64,000 bases of DNA, taken from assembly GCF_016892705.1 (NCBI RefSeq), contig NZ_JAFEMB010000004.1:186001-250000 (forward strand), in the 5' to 3' direction. Under the pieces are notes generated by a model, which was given only the letters and a program-made list of their open reading frames with translations, was not told the DNA's origin and made no database searches. The position numbers were made by a program, and so were the translations under genes. The number at the start of each line of letters is the position of its first letter. Within the stretch, counting starts at the first letter, position 1. The stretch comes from Microvirga pudoricolor. GTDB lineage: Bacteria > Pseudomonadota > Alphaproteobacteria > Rhizobiales > Beijerinckiaceae. Positions 1 through 7,054 of the stretch are shown here, piece by piece.

Positions 1-409
1 CGGTCAGCTCTTCAAGCCCAACCCGGCGGGCAATCAGCGCTAAGTGGTGCAGCAGAGCCGTGCCGATGCCGAGCCCTTGATGAGCATCGTCCACAGTGAA
101 GGCGAGCTCGGCCCGGCCCGGCCGCTCCACGATGTAACGCGCTCCGCCGACGACCAGCGGCGTCCTGTCCTCCTCTAGCAAGGCCACCAGGGCGACATGA
201 GCTTCGAAGTCGACATCGAGATAGAACTCGATCTCCCGGTCCGTGAAAGCTCGCTTGAAGCCGAAGAAGCGCCGGTAGAGGGACCGGTCGCTGGTCCGGC
301 CGACGGCGGCAAGAAGGCCGGCCCGGTCCTCGGGCCGGAGGGCGCGGATCTCGGCTGTGCGCCCGTCACGCAGGGTCGCGATGGCCGAGTACTCTGCCGT
401 TCGCATCAT
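1..409 (-). CDS. GNAT-family N-acetyltransferase, 3' end cut by window edge
   Basis: The 136 visible residues form the N-terminal and central part of a GNAT fold, which transfers an acetyl group from acetyl-CoA to an amine or lysine. The acetyl-CoA-binding motif A is visible near the end as FTVDDAHQGLGIGTALL (Q-x-x-G-x-G/A). The opening segment (TLRDGRTAEIRALRPED) resembles the GNAT domain of protein lysine acetyltransferases of the Pat type. I chose the first of two consecutive ATG codons (409 and 406) because both are in frame and no earlier in-frame start is present. No strong ribosome-binding site is seen. The C-terminus lies beyond base 1, so I cannot tell whether further domains are fused. 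Substrate unknown. Confidence 0.85.
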   Translation of the reverse strand, partial: MMRTAEYSAIATLRDGRTAEIRALRPEDRAGLLAAVGRTSDRSLYRRFFGFKRAFTDREIEFYLDVDFEAHVALVALLEEDRTPLVVGGARYIVERPGRAELAFTVDDAHQGLGIGTALLHHLALIARRVGLEELT

Positions 410-438
410 GGCGTCGTCACTGGAGGCATGATCCGTTC

Positions 439-873
439 TCACCAGGATCGTCGGTAGGCCGCGCGAGGTCCGACGTACCGGGGGCCATAGTAGCCCCGGT
501 ACGCACCGTAGTAGCGGGGCCCGTAATAGGCAGGGCGAGGATAGTATCGTGGTCCATAATAGACCGGCTGCGGGTCGTAGTACCCGACACTCGGCGCGTA
601 ATAGCCCTGCCAGGGAGCGTAGGCCCCGTAGCCATAGGCCGGATACCCATATCCATAAGCCGGGGCAGTGGCGGCCGCGGTGATGAGGCCTCCAAGGATC
701 GCACCACCGATGAGCCCGGCGGCGATGGAACCGCCACCTCCCCACCCGCCGTGGCCGTAATAGCCGCCGTGGTAGCCCCAGCCGGGGTATCCATGCCGGT
801 ATTGAGCGTCCGCTGGCTGGGCGCTGTAGGTCACAATCAAGGCGGCAGCGGCGAAAGTCGCGAGATTCCTCAT
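439..873 (-). CDS. small exported Gly/Tyr-rich protein with glycine zipper
   Basis: A 144-residue protein starting at MRNLATFAAAALIV, preceded by a clear GGAGG five bases upstream of the ATG. Residues 1-23 look like a Sec signal peptide ending ADA. A Gly/His/Tyr stretch follows, then a glycine-zipper hydrophobic segment (AAGLIGGAILGGLITAAA), then a C-terminal half built from short Tyr-Gly-Pro-Arg units such as YYGPRYY. Proteins of this composition are common, uncharacterised envelope proteins in Hyphomicrobiales. A longer open frame upstream (to 1101) is not supported because the signal peptide and ribosome-binding site sit at 873. It lies 65 bp downstream of the 939-1373 gene on the same strand and may share its transcript. 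Function unknown. Confidence 0.8.
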   Translation of the reverse strand: MRNLATFAAAALIVTYSAQPADAQYRHGYPGWGYHGGYYGHGGWGGGGSIAAGLIGGAILGGLITAAATAPAYGYGYPAYGYGAYAPWQGYYAPSVGYYDPQPVYYGPRYYPRPAYYGPRYYGAYRGYYGPRYVGPRAAYRRSW

Positions 874-938
874 GTCAGCCTCCAAAGGCTCTGTATCCAC
901 CCCGTCATTTCTTCTGTCGTCCGCCACGTTGGTCGAGA

Positions 939-1373
939 CTAGCGTCTCAGGCGCGACTTCTGCAGCGTCTCGCCGTTGCCTCGAGCGTCCCGAGGCGCGG
1001 TGTTGAGGCACAACCTGATCATATTGTCGTCCATGTCTCGCATGGTCAGGCAAACCTCCGCCTCCTCGAGACAGTCGGACGCATTTCCATAGCGGGCGCA
1101 CAACTCCTCGCTCCGGGCCCGGATGGTGTTGATGAGCCCATAGATGAAGTTGCCGTTGAGGTCTGGCTTCGTGGACGATTTGCGCGCCGCCGCTTTGGTG
1201 GCTCCGGATGATCGCTTCGAGGTGGCGATGAGCGACGCCGAACCGGCCTCCCGGACGCGCTGAGCCGGTTCCAGGTTAGGGTCGTCCGCCAAGGCAGCGG
1301 CGGCTAGGAAGGGTGTCCCAAGCAGGAACGCCGCTAGGATAGACACAAGGGATCGTTTCCGAAGTGTCCACAT
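939..1373 (-). CDS. small exported protein with four C-terminal cysteines
   Basis: A 144-residue product starting MWTLRKRSLVSIL with a hydrophobic signal peptide ending around LAAAALADD. A purine-rich GTGGGGG lies upstream of the ATG. The mature part is basic in the middle (a Lys/Arg/Ser stretch near residues 55-70). The C-terminal half holds four Cys (ELCARYG, DCLEE, VCLTM, LCLNT) spaced so that two disulfides in the periplasm are plausible. I recognise no named family. The gene sits between two other small exported-protein genes on the same strand, which suggests a common envelope role. Only the export prediction is solid; the function is unknown. Confidence 0.75.
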   Translation of the reverse strand: MWTLRKRSLVSILAAFLLGTPFLAAAALADDPNLEPAQRVREAGSASLIATSKRSSGATKAAARKSSTKPDLNGNFIYGLINTIRARSEELCARYGNASDCLEEAEVCLTMRDMDDNMIRLCLNTAPRDARGNGETLQKSRLRR

Positions 1374-1614
1374 GCTGATACCCCCACTCTCGGCTTCGGC
1401 GCCCGTGCTGACGGGCGGAGCAGCCCGCCAACGGGATCGGAGGCTGTTCCGCAACCAAAGCCGGGGCGATGGCTCGGTCGTCGGCCACGCCACTGTCGCT
1501 CGCATCGTGTCAAGGCGCAGGCCAGGTTCCGCCGCTCGGGCGGAGGCGTTGACAGCTCAGGACGGGCCGAGGCGGCCCCAGGGACGCGGGAGGGCCCCCC
1601 AAGCTGCCTGACCG

Positions 1615-2040
1615 TCATCGCGAGCAACGTTGGTATGCACTGCCGACCGTGTCCTGCTCGTTGAAGAAGCGCTTGAGCGAATTGTCCGGCTGGGTTGCCA
1701 TGAGAACCATGACCTCGTGGCCGGCCACGGCGTTGGCACAGTCGAGGGCAAGACGCTGACGATCTCCCGTGGGCTTGACGGATTTGATCCGGCACGTTGC
1801 CTGGGGCGTTCTCAGGCGGTTGCCGGCGACGATGAAGGCCGGTGCGAAGATGTTGACCGGTTTCTTGAACGACGCTCCTTTCCCGGTGGACGCGTAAATC
1901 TCCGAACAGTCCAGCCCCCCGGCCAGCCAAGCACCTTGGTACCCCGACAGGCTCGCCTGAGCCCAGGCTCCTGGCACGAATGCCAATGTGGCAAGGCTCA
2001 GACCGAGCCCAATGCCAGGGAGTAGTCCCGCCACTCGCAT
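1615..2040 (-). CDS. small exported hypothetical protein
   Basis: A 141-residue protein whose start at MRVAGLLPG is fixed by a GGAGGAG ribosome-binding site. The first roughly 27 residues form a signal peptide ending GAWAQ. The mature protein has three cysteines (LDCSEIY, ATCRI, LDCANA) plus one near the C-terminus (QRCSR), and a pattern of short strands that suggests a small beta-rich periplasmic domain. No family is recognised. Its promoter region carries the tandem 21-bp-spaced element at 2129-2167. A -10-like TACACT (2105-2110, read on the minus strand) begins exactly 19 bases after the gene-proximal copy. Expression is therefore probably controlled together with the genes at 2679, 4824 and possibly 5730. 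Confidence 0.8.
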   Translation of the reverse strand: MRVAGLLPGIGLGLSLATLAFVPGAWAQASLSGYQGAWLAGGLDCSEIYASTGKGASFKKPVNIFAPAFIVAGNRLRTPQATCRIKSVKPTGDRQRLALDCANAVAGHEVMVLMATQPDNSLKRFFNEQDTVGSAYQRCSR

Positions 2041-2128
2041 CGTGCTCTCCTCCCGGCAAGGCATCTATCTGTGACAGTCCCGGATGCCCCATCCCTGGCT
2101 GGTCAGTGTAAGCGGGACAGGCCATGCC

Positions 2129-2167
2129 GCTTGACCGGCGAGGACAATCTCTTGGCAGTTTGGGTCA
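2129..2167 (-). promoter_or_regulatory. tandem activator site upstream of the 1615-2040 gene
   Basis: Two 18-bp direct repeats lie 21 bp apart: GCTTGACCGGCGAGGACA (2129-2146) and TCTTGGCAGTTTGGGTCA (2150-2167), both written on the plus strand. The gene served is on the minus strand and begins 89 bp away. A -10-like hexamer TACACT begins 19 bases beyond the proximal copy, so the proximal copy would overlap the -35 position. That layout is typical of class II activation by AraC-type proteins; the link to the AraC gene at 3398 is inference from proximity. Confidence 0.7.
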
Positions 2168-2516
2168 CCTGTCCGTCGCGAGCGATCAAGGGCGCCGAAG
2201 ACGAAGCGCCAAGCTCGCCAGAACGGGTGAGCGGGTGAATTGTCGACCGACAGGACATTTTCCGCCGCACTGCCCAGGAGCGATGCCTTCGTGCTTGAAC
2301 GTCCCGCTTGTCGCCAGTCTCCTGCGGCGTCCGATCCGCAAGCTGTCGCAGATTTCCGACACTGGGTCGGGTGCATTCCGGGCGAAATGGGCGTCATTCG
2401 CGGTGTCTATAGAAGCCTCGCCGTGAGAGGCATTCTCAGTGCCACATTCGGTACCCGCCGACGGTGATCGCCGCCTTGGCGGCACTGCGAGCGGGCAGGA
2501 ATTTCCAGGAAATGCT
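2168..2516. other. intergenic, no gene supported
   Basis: This stretch lies between two divergently oriented tandem activator sites. Open frames are present on both strands, but none has a ribosome-binding site, signal peptide or recognisable domain. I see no RNA gene or convincing hairpin here. Confidence 0.5.
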
Positions 2517-2555
2517 TGTCCCAAACTGCAAAGTTCCTGTCCTGAAGTGTCAAGC
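2517..2555 (+). promoter_or_regulatory. tandem activator site upstream of the 2679-3224 gene
   Basis: The same element as at 2129-2167, on the opposite strand: TGTCCCAAACTGCAAAGT (2517-2534) and TGTCCTGAAGTGTCAAGC (2538-2555), offset exactly 21 bp. The served gene starts 124 bp downstream. The -10 at the expected spacing is weak here (AATGCT, one base off register). Confidence 0.7.
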
Positions 2556-2678
2556 ATGAGGTGAGAGCCGATGGAATGCTTGTCTCGGCCGAGCTTGGAT
2601 CGCATCCTCCGCAGGCCCGCGTTCCGATTGCGACGGGATGGCTCCTTGCTCCTCGTCGACCATTCATGGGAGAGGCGC

Positions 2679-3224
2679 ATGCATGAGCGGTCCCCAGGCC
2701 AATGCACTCTTGGATTCATCGGACTGTCTCTCACATTCGGCCTGACTGCCTTTGCCTCGATCGAGGCAAAGGCAGCCGCTCCGCCTTCATGGGGATCGCA
2801 GACGGAAGCTCCATCCAGCCTGCTCGAAGTCGTCCTGGCGCGAGATCCAGCGTACGCTCGGGCGGCCGCCCGCGGCCCACGAGGCGGCGCCGTGGCACGC
2901 GGACCTCGTGGAGCCGTAGCCCGGGGCCCGCAGGGTGGGGTCGCAGCCCGCGGAGCTTACGGGGGAGCTGCGGCGCGCGGCCCAGCGGGCAATGTCGCGG
3001 TCCGTCCGGGTTATCGGCCGGCCGTGCCGGCGGGCGGCTGGTACCGGCCGTCTTCCTACTGGTGGCGCCCTGGCACGGCGGTGGCCGCTGGCGCAGCCCT
3101 CGGCTTCGTGACGGCAGCGGCCGCGACGGCCTATGCGACGTCTCCGGCACCCGCCGCCGGCTCCTGCTGGTACTACACCAACCCCCAACGCACCCAGGGC
3201 TTCTGGGACGTCTGTCCCCGCTAA
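2679..3224 (+). CDS. exported Ala-Arg-Gly-Pro repeat protein
   Basis: A 181-residue protein. The start at MHERSPGQC is chosen because GGGAGAGG lies just upstream and a hydrophobic signal sequence follows (LGFIGLSLTFGLTAFAS, cleavage near EAKA). Residues about 55-110 are built from degenerate ARGPRGG / ARGPQGG / ARGAYGG units, a low-complexity basic repeat. A hydrophobic Ala/Gly stretch follows (VAAGAALGFVTAAAATA), then a short conserved-looking tail with two Cys (SCWYYTNPQ and WDVCPR). Such tails recur in uncharacterised Hyphomicrobiales envelope proteins. Function unknown. It lies directly upstream of the AraC-family gene and carries the tandem regulatory element at 2517-2555. Confidence 0.75.
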   Translation: MHERSPGQCTLGFIGLSLTFGLTAFASIEAKAAAPPSWGSQTEAPSSLLEVVLARDPAYARAAARGPRGGAVARGPRGAVARGPQGGVAARGAYGGAAARGPAGNVAVRPGYRPAVPAGGWYRPSSYWWRPGTAVAAGAALGFVTAAAATAYATSPAPAAGSCWYYTNPQRTQGFWDVCPR

Positions 3225-3397
3225 GGAGCTCCCCATGCGCCCGGCCGTCCATCACTCCCGGTCACGACCATGGCACGGCTCTAAGGTTCGTCGTGGCTAC
3301 CCATGGCGCATCCCGCTGCTCAGTCCGTCTGTGATGCGCGTCATTCGGCGCCACTCCAGCAGGATCCTGACGCCACTGTACGAAATCTGCTGAGGGT

Positions 3398-4519
3398 ATG
3401 ACGATGCGCGACAACATCGGAGAGGCATTGCAGGAAACCGTCCGCGAACCGGGGCAACCGATTCTGATCCCGGCCACGTCTCACGTGAAGTCGCGACAAG
3501 CACTTGCGCCGGGTTACATTCATCTTGGTGTCAGCCGAGAGATCGCTGCGATCCTGTGCGATTTTGGCGTCGACCCCGATCCTTTGATCCGAGAGGCCGG
3601 GCTCGATCCTCGCCTCTTTGAGGACAGCCAGAGCATCGTCGCGTTCACCGCGTTGGACAGGTTATACACCTTGTGCGTGGCGCGGACGCGCTGCCCGCAC
3701 TTTGGTCTTCTGGTGGGCCAGCGCGCCACCATCCGGTCCCTCGACCTCATCGGACGGCTGATGCAGCATTCGGAGACAATCGGCACGGCCCTTCACTCGC
3801 TTGTTTCGAACCTGCGTGTCCAGGACAGGGCGGTGGTGGCCTCTCTGACCGTGAGTGATGATGTCGCCCTACTCACCTACGCGGCCTACCAGCTTGAGAG
3901 CGTGAGCGCGGAGCAGATCACCGAGGCTGCAGTGGCGGTTTCCTTCAATGCGCTGCGCACCCTGTGCGGCGCCGAGTGGCGCCCGACGGAGGTGCTCCTG
4001 GCGCGCATGCCTCCAGCCGATTCCGGATGCTATCGGCGCCATTTCCTGGCTCCCGTCCGCTTCAATCAGGAGAGCACGACGCTGGTCTTCCCGGCAAAGG
4101 ACTTGAAGCGGAAGGTGATTGGCGCAGATCCCCTGCTTCGCAACATGCTGGAAGAACAGGTTCGGCGGCAAGGGGGCGACGCGCACGTGACGTTCTCTGA
4201 CGACATCCGCCGGCTGCTGCGCATAAGGATCATGAGCCGTTCCTGCTCCGTGAGCGTATTGGCCGGATTGCTGGCCATGCACCGGCGCACCTTGAGCCGG
4301 CGCTTGAAATACAGCGGGTCAGGATATCGGAGCATCGCCAACGAGATTCGCTTCGAGATCGCACGGCAATTGTTGGAAGACACCAATTTGTCCCTGGGCG
4401 AAGTCTCAGCGGCGCTCGGCTACTCCGAAGCGAGCGCCTTCACCCGAGCCTTCCGGCGCTGGTCGGGCCGGACCCCGACAGCCTGGCGTTGCGAAAGGCC
4501 ATCGCAGGTGATGAGATAA
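3398..4519 (+). CDS. AraC-family transcriptional regulator
   Basis: A 373-residue regulator. Residues about 40-220 match the arabinose-binding-like N-terminal domain of OruR-type AraC proteins (GVSREIAAILCDFGVDPDPLIREAGLD is its usual opening, interrupted here only by a comma of my own reading). Residues about 265-365 hold the double helix-turn-helix, with a second recognition-helix region including LGEVSAALGYSEASAFTRAF and the terminal RRWSGRTPTAWR. Two ATGs are available, 3398 and 3404; the GAGG upstream is better spaced for 3404. The gene sits inside a group of small exported-protein genes whose promoters share a tandem 21-bp-periodic element, the arrangement AraC-type activators bind. It is therefore the best candidate for that regulator, but this is inference. 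Effector unknown. Confidence 0.9.
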   Translation: MTMRDNIGEALQETVREPGQPILIPATSHVKSRQALAPGYIHLGVSREIAAILCDFGVDPDPLIREAGLDPRLFEDSQSIVAFTALDRLYTLCVARTRCPHFGLLVGQRATIRSLDLIGRLMQHSETIGTALHSLVSNLRVQDRAVVASLTVSDDVALLTYAAYQLESVSAEQITEAAVAVSFNALRTLCGAEWRPTEVLLARMPPADSGCYRRHFLAPVRFNQESTTLVFPAKDLKRKVIGADPLLRNMLEEQVRRQGGDAHVTFSDDIRRLLRIRIMSRSCSVSVLAGLLAMHRRTLSRRLKYSGSGYRSIANEIRFEIARQLLEDTNLSLGEVSAALGYSEASAFTRAFRRWSGRTPTAWRCERPSQVMR

Positions 4520-4579
4520 TTGTCCACAAGACGAAATGACTTGGACCGGTCTCCGCCGGGCTATCCGTTGGCCGGGCGC

Positions 4580-4756
4580 TCAGCGCGGCAACCCTCGCAT
4601 AGGCATCGCGGCTCCCCCAAAGGTATCGTTGCGGATCCCCGGTGACTGTGATGCTTGGGAGGAGACATAGTTAGGCGGGCGTGAATCCGAGCTTGAGCCT
4701 GAGACACACGCTGCCAGGGCAGCGCACGTCAGGAATCCTACGATGATCGTCCGCAT
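4580..4756 (-). CDS. 58-residue putative lipoprotein
   Basis: A short frame encoding a 58-residue protein beginning MRTIIVGFLTCAALAAC. Residues 14-17 (LAAC) form a textbook lipobox, so Cys17 would be lipidated and the rest exported. The mature part is Ser-rich and polar (VSGSSSDSRPP). It follows the 4824-5354 gene on the same strand after 67 bp, so co-transcription is plausible. The ribosome-binding site is weak (GAGAAAA). The short length lowers confidence, but a lipobox in register with a hydrophobic stretch and a basic N-terminus is unlikely by chance. No family is recognised. Confidence 0.55.
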   Translation of the reverse strand: MRTIIVGFLTCAALAACVSGSSSDSRPPNYVSSQASQSPGIRNDTFGGAAMPMRGLPR

Positions 4757-4823
4757 GGAGTTTTCTCGACTGTTTTCATGAATGCCTATGCGCCTGCCGG
4801 GCCAAACAGGCCGGCCGACCCAT

Positions 4824-5354
4824 CTAATGCGCGAAGACCCAGAGGTCGATGTCCTCCTCGTCGTCCATATCCATGTTGCGGCTCTCCATGGCAGCCCGAA
4901 GGCTGTCCATAGCGTGCACCGTCACGAGGCGAAGTCGCGTCCGCTGGTCCGAAGTGAGGCTCTGGTACAGCGGCTGCCAAGCATCGGCCAGCTTCCTCAA
5001 TCCGGCCGCACGATCCGCCAGGATATCGGCGCGCTGGCGATACAGCTGCACAGGATCCATGTCGCGCGGCTGATCCAGGCGATCTCTCAACGAAGCCAGT
5101 CGGCGGTAGCGGGTTTCAGCCCTGGTGCGGATCGCTTCCTCCACCCCGGGCCAAAGCTTTTCCTGGTCCGGGGTAAGTTGCAATGCGGCTTTGATCATCC
5201 CGACCCGAATGTCGGTCAGCATCTTGGCATCAGCCTGATTGAGCCGTCCGTTGTCCGGCGCGCCGGCCTGAGCGGAGGGGGGCTGCTGTGCATGGGCCAT
5301 GGGCGCGCCAACGATGAACAAGGCTGCGACGGCACCGACCAATTCCTTCCGCAT
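4824..5354 (-). CDS. Spy/CpxP-like LTXXQ-motif periplasmic protein
   Basis: A 176-residue exported protein with signal peptide MRKELVGAVAALFIVGAPMAHA and a GGAGG ribosome-binding site. The mature protein is largely helical and carries two LTXXQ motifs, LTPDQEKLW near residue 60 and LTSDQRTRL near residue 133. This is the hallmark of the Spy/CpxP family of periplasmic chaperones and envelope-stress sensors. The C-terminus is acidic (MDMDDEEDIDLW), which is odd for this family and could bind cations. Its promoter has the best tandem activator element in the window (5409-5447), with a -10-like TAGTCT 19 bases from the proximal copy. An envelope-stress role is the family expectation; it has not been shown here. 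Confidence 0.85.
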   Translation of the reverse strand: MRKELVGAVAALFIVGAPMAHAQQPPSAQAGAPDNGRLNQADAKMLTDIRVGMIKAALQLTPDQEKLWPGVEEAIRTRAETRYRRLASLRDRLDQPRDMDPVQLYRQRADILADRAAGLRKLADAWQPLYQSLTSDQRTRLRLVTVHAMDSLRAAMESRNMDMDDEEDIDLWVFAH

Positions 5355-5408
5355 CTCGGCCTCCTGCTGATTCCCATGGCAGCCAGACTAAGGACCCAAC
5401 TGCCGCCT

Positions 5409-5447
5409 GCTTGACGGCTTGGGACACTTGCTTGGCAGTTTGGGACG
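5409..5447 (-). promoter_or_regulatory. tandem activator site upstream of the Spy-like gene
   Basis: GCTTGACGGCTTGGGACA (5409-5426) and GCTTGGCAGTTTGGGACG (5430-5447), plus-strand reading, lie exactly 21 bp apart. The served minus-strand gene starts 55 bp away. The hexamer TAGTCT (5385-5390, minus strand) begins 19 bases beyond the proximal copy, leaving room for a short leader and the GGAGG. Confidence 0.75.
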
Positions 5448-5624
5448 ACGATGACCACGCCACTCTCCCAATGGGGCCTCGGCGCAGGAATTTCCGTTCG
5501 ACCGAACGCGCTCGCCTCGGCAAGGGTATGCCTTCGCTCGACTGTCTGAGAGGCGTCTTGGGGCAACTCCGTCGACGACTGAGAATTTCCCGAGCAAGGA
5601 CTATGGCAATAAATGCGAAGATCT

Positions 5625-5642
5625 TGTCCCAAACGAACAAGC
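5625..5642 (+). promoter_or_regulatory. single copy of the activator element upstream of the 5730-6374 gene
   Basis: TGTCCCAAACGAACAAGC matches the distal copy of the tandem element and points towards the plus-strand gene 88 bp downstream. The expected second copy at +21 is degenerate; only a weak match (TTTCAGAGACGGTCACAC, 5648-5665) lies at +23. It may be a weaker or single-site member of the same regulon. Confidence 0.5.
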
Positions 5643-5729
5643 ATGCCTTTCAGAGACGGTCACACTGGACTCTCCTACTGTCATCTTGCCGGCGCGGTGT
5701 GGTGCTGGCCAGCGGAAGGGAGGAATCCG

Positions 5730-6374
5730 ATGAACAGGACTCTCCTGGCCCTGTGCGCCCTGGCAGCGGGTGCGCTCCTGATCCCGGACGTTGCCGATGC
5801 CCAGCGCGGAGGTCGCGGTGGAGGGGGCGCCCGCATCGGCGGAGGAGGGTTCGGCGGCGGTGGAGGCTTCCGGGGTAGCAGCGGCTTCCGCGGCGGCGGC
5901 TTCGGCGGTGGACAACGAACATTCGTTCCTCAAGGAGGGATGGGCGGATCCCGGGTCGGGATGGGCGGCGGCTTCGGGAGCCAGGGCGGAGGCGTCCGAC
6001 CGGGGCCTGGGGGACTCCGCCAAGCGGCGATCAACAGTCCTGGCCGTTTCGACAATCGCGGCGATTGGCGTGGGCGATACCCGAATTACGGTGGGCGCTA
6101 TCCCTACTACGGACGCTATCCTTACTACGGCACCTACTACGGCGGTTGGGGATGGGGCGTAGGAACCGGAGCCGTCATCGGGGCTGCTGCCACGTATCCA
6201 TACTATAACAGACCGTACGCCTTGTACCAGACACCGGTCGCCTCAGGCGTCGGCGGGTATTGTGCGACCTCGGTGCGAACCTGTGCACTCATCAATGCGG
6301 CCCCAGTCGGCACCGGTTGCTCGTGCCGCACTTCGGGAGGGCGCGCCCGGGGCACGGTCGTGGGAGCGTACTGA
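5730..6374 (+). CDS. exported Gly-rich protein with cysteine-rich C-terminus
   Basis: A 214-residue protein starting MNRTLLALCALAAG, with GGGAGGA at a good distance and a signal peptide ending VADAQ. Residues about 25-110 are Gly/Phe-rich (GGGGFGGGGGF-like), residues about 120-160 are Tyr-Gly-Arg-Tyr repeats (GRYPYYGRYPYYGTYYGG), and the last 40 residues contain four Cys (GYCATS, RTCAL, TGCSCR). This domain order (Gly-rich, Tyr-rich, disulfide tail) parallels the 439-873 and 2679-3224 products and suggests a surface or matrix-associated role. No function is established. A single copy of the shared regulatory element precedes it. Confidence 0.75.
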   Translation: MNRTLLALCALAAGALLIPDVADAQRGGRGGGGARIGGGGFGGGGGFRGSSGFRGGGFGGGQRTFVPQGGMGGSRVGMGGGFGSQGGGVRPGPGGLRQAAINSPGRFDNRGDWRGRYPNYGGRYPYYGRYPYYGTYYGGWGWGVGTGAVIGAAATYPYYNRPYALYQTPVASGVGGYCATSVRTCALINAAPVGTGCSCRTSGGRARGTVVGAY

Positions 6375-6452
6375 TGCGCGCACGCCAACGCGCGGCTCGC
6401 TGAGATTAGGTCGGCACATAAAGACCCATCGCTCCGAAAGAGGGACAGGAAT

Positions 6453-6897
6453 ATGACCAAATCACCGAGATCTGTTCAAGGCGGTCAACTCGCTCTGGCG
6501 ATCGCGCTCATTTCGCTCACAGGGAGCTCTGCAGGAGCCGTCACCGGGACGGTCCATGTTCAGGTGGTCAAGGCGGGATTCATCGTTGGCGTTGGCGGCG
6601 GTCATGGGACGCTTGTTCTGCAAGGGCGCCGGTATCCACTGAGCGTGGGAGGTCTGAGTCTGGGTGCGACCATCGGCGTATCCAAGGCCGAGTTGGTCGG
6701 GCGAGCCTACAACCTGCGCCAACCCTCCGATATTACCGGTACCTACACGGCGATTGGCGGCGGTGTCGCGGTGGGGGGGCGGAGCATCGGGCATTCGCTT
6801 GCAGAACTCGAAAGGCGTCGTGCTGGAACTGCATGGTCGCACGATTGGACTGGAGTTCAACGCGAACGTGAGCGGCGTAGAGATCAGCCTGCGTTGA
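6453..6897 (+). pseudogene. exported hypothetical protein interrupted by a +1 frameshift at a G7 run
   Basis: The first about 108 codons read as an exported protein: basic N-terminus, hydrophobic stretch, then GTVHVQVVKAGFIVGVGGG and an even strand-rich domain. At 6773-6779 there is a run of seven G. After it the original frame turns into unrelated basic sequence running to 7022. The next frame continues sensibly as GGGASGIRLQNSKGVVLEL and ends EFNANVSGVEISLR at 6897. Removing one G would give a continuous protein of about 148 residues with the ending I expect for this rhizobial family. The break could be a sequencing error, a true mutation, or slippage-based phase variation. GAAAGAGGGACAGGAAT precedes the ATG. 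Confidence 0.65.
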
Positions 6898-7054
6898 TCC
6901 GACCGGACACGCCGGATGATGCAGACGGCTTGGCATACGGCCGCCTACAGCATTTATCTATGAGCAGCCGAGACTGCCAACCGCTCGTCTCTGTCGACCA
7001 AGCACCGCGCGAGCCGGGATAGAGGAAAACGACGCTGACATCAGGTGGGAGGTC

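Noticed and set aside
1547..1586. Possible further tandem activator site upstream of the 939-1373 gene (CGTTGACAGCTCAGGACG)
   Set aside because: Only about 12 of 18 positions match, and no second copy lies at 21 bp.
6929..6946. GCTTGGCATACGGCC resembling the activator element upstream of the exchanger gene
   Set aside because: Wrong orientation for the exchanger gene, poor match in the second half, and no partner 21 bp away.
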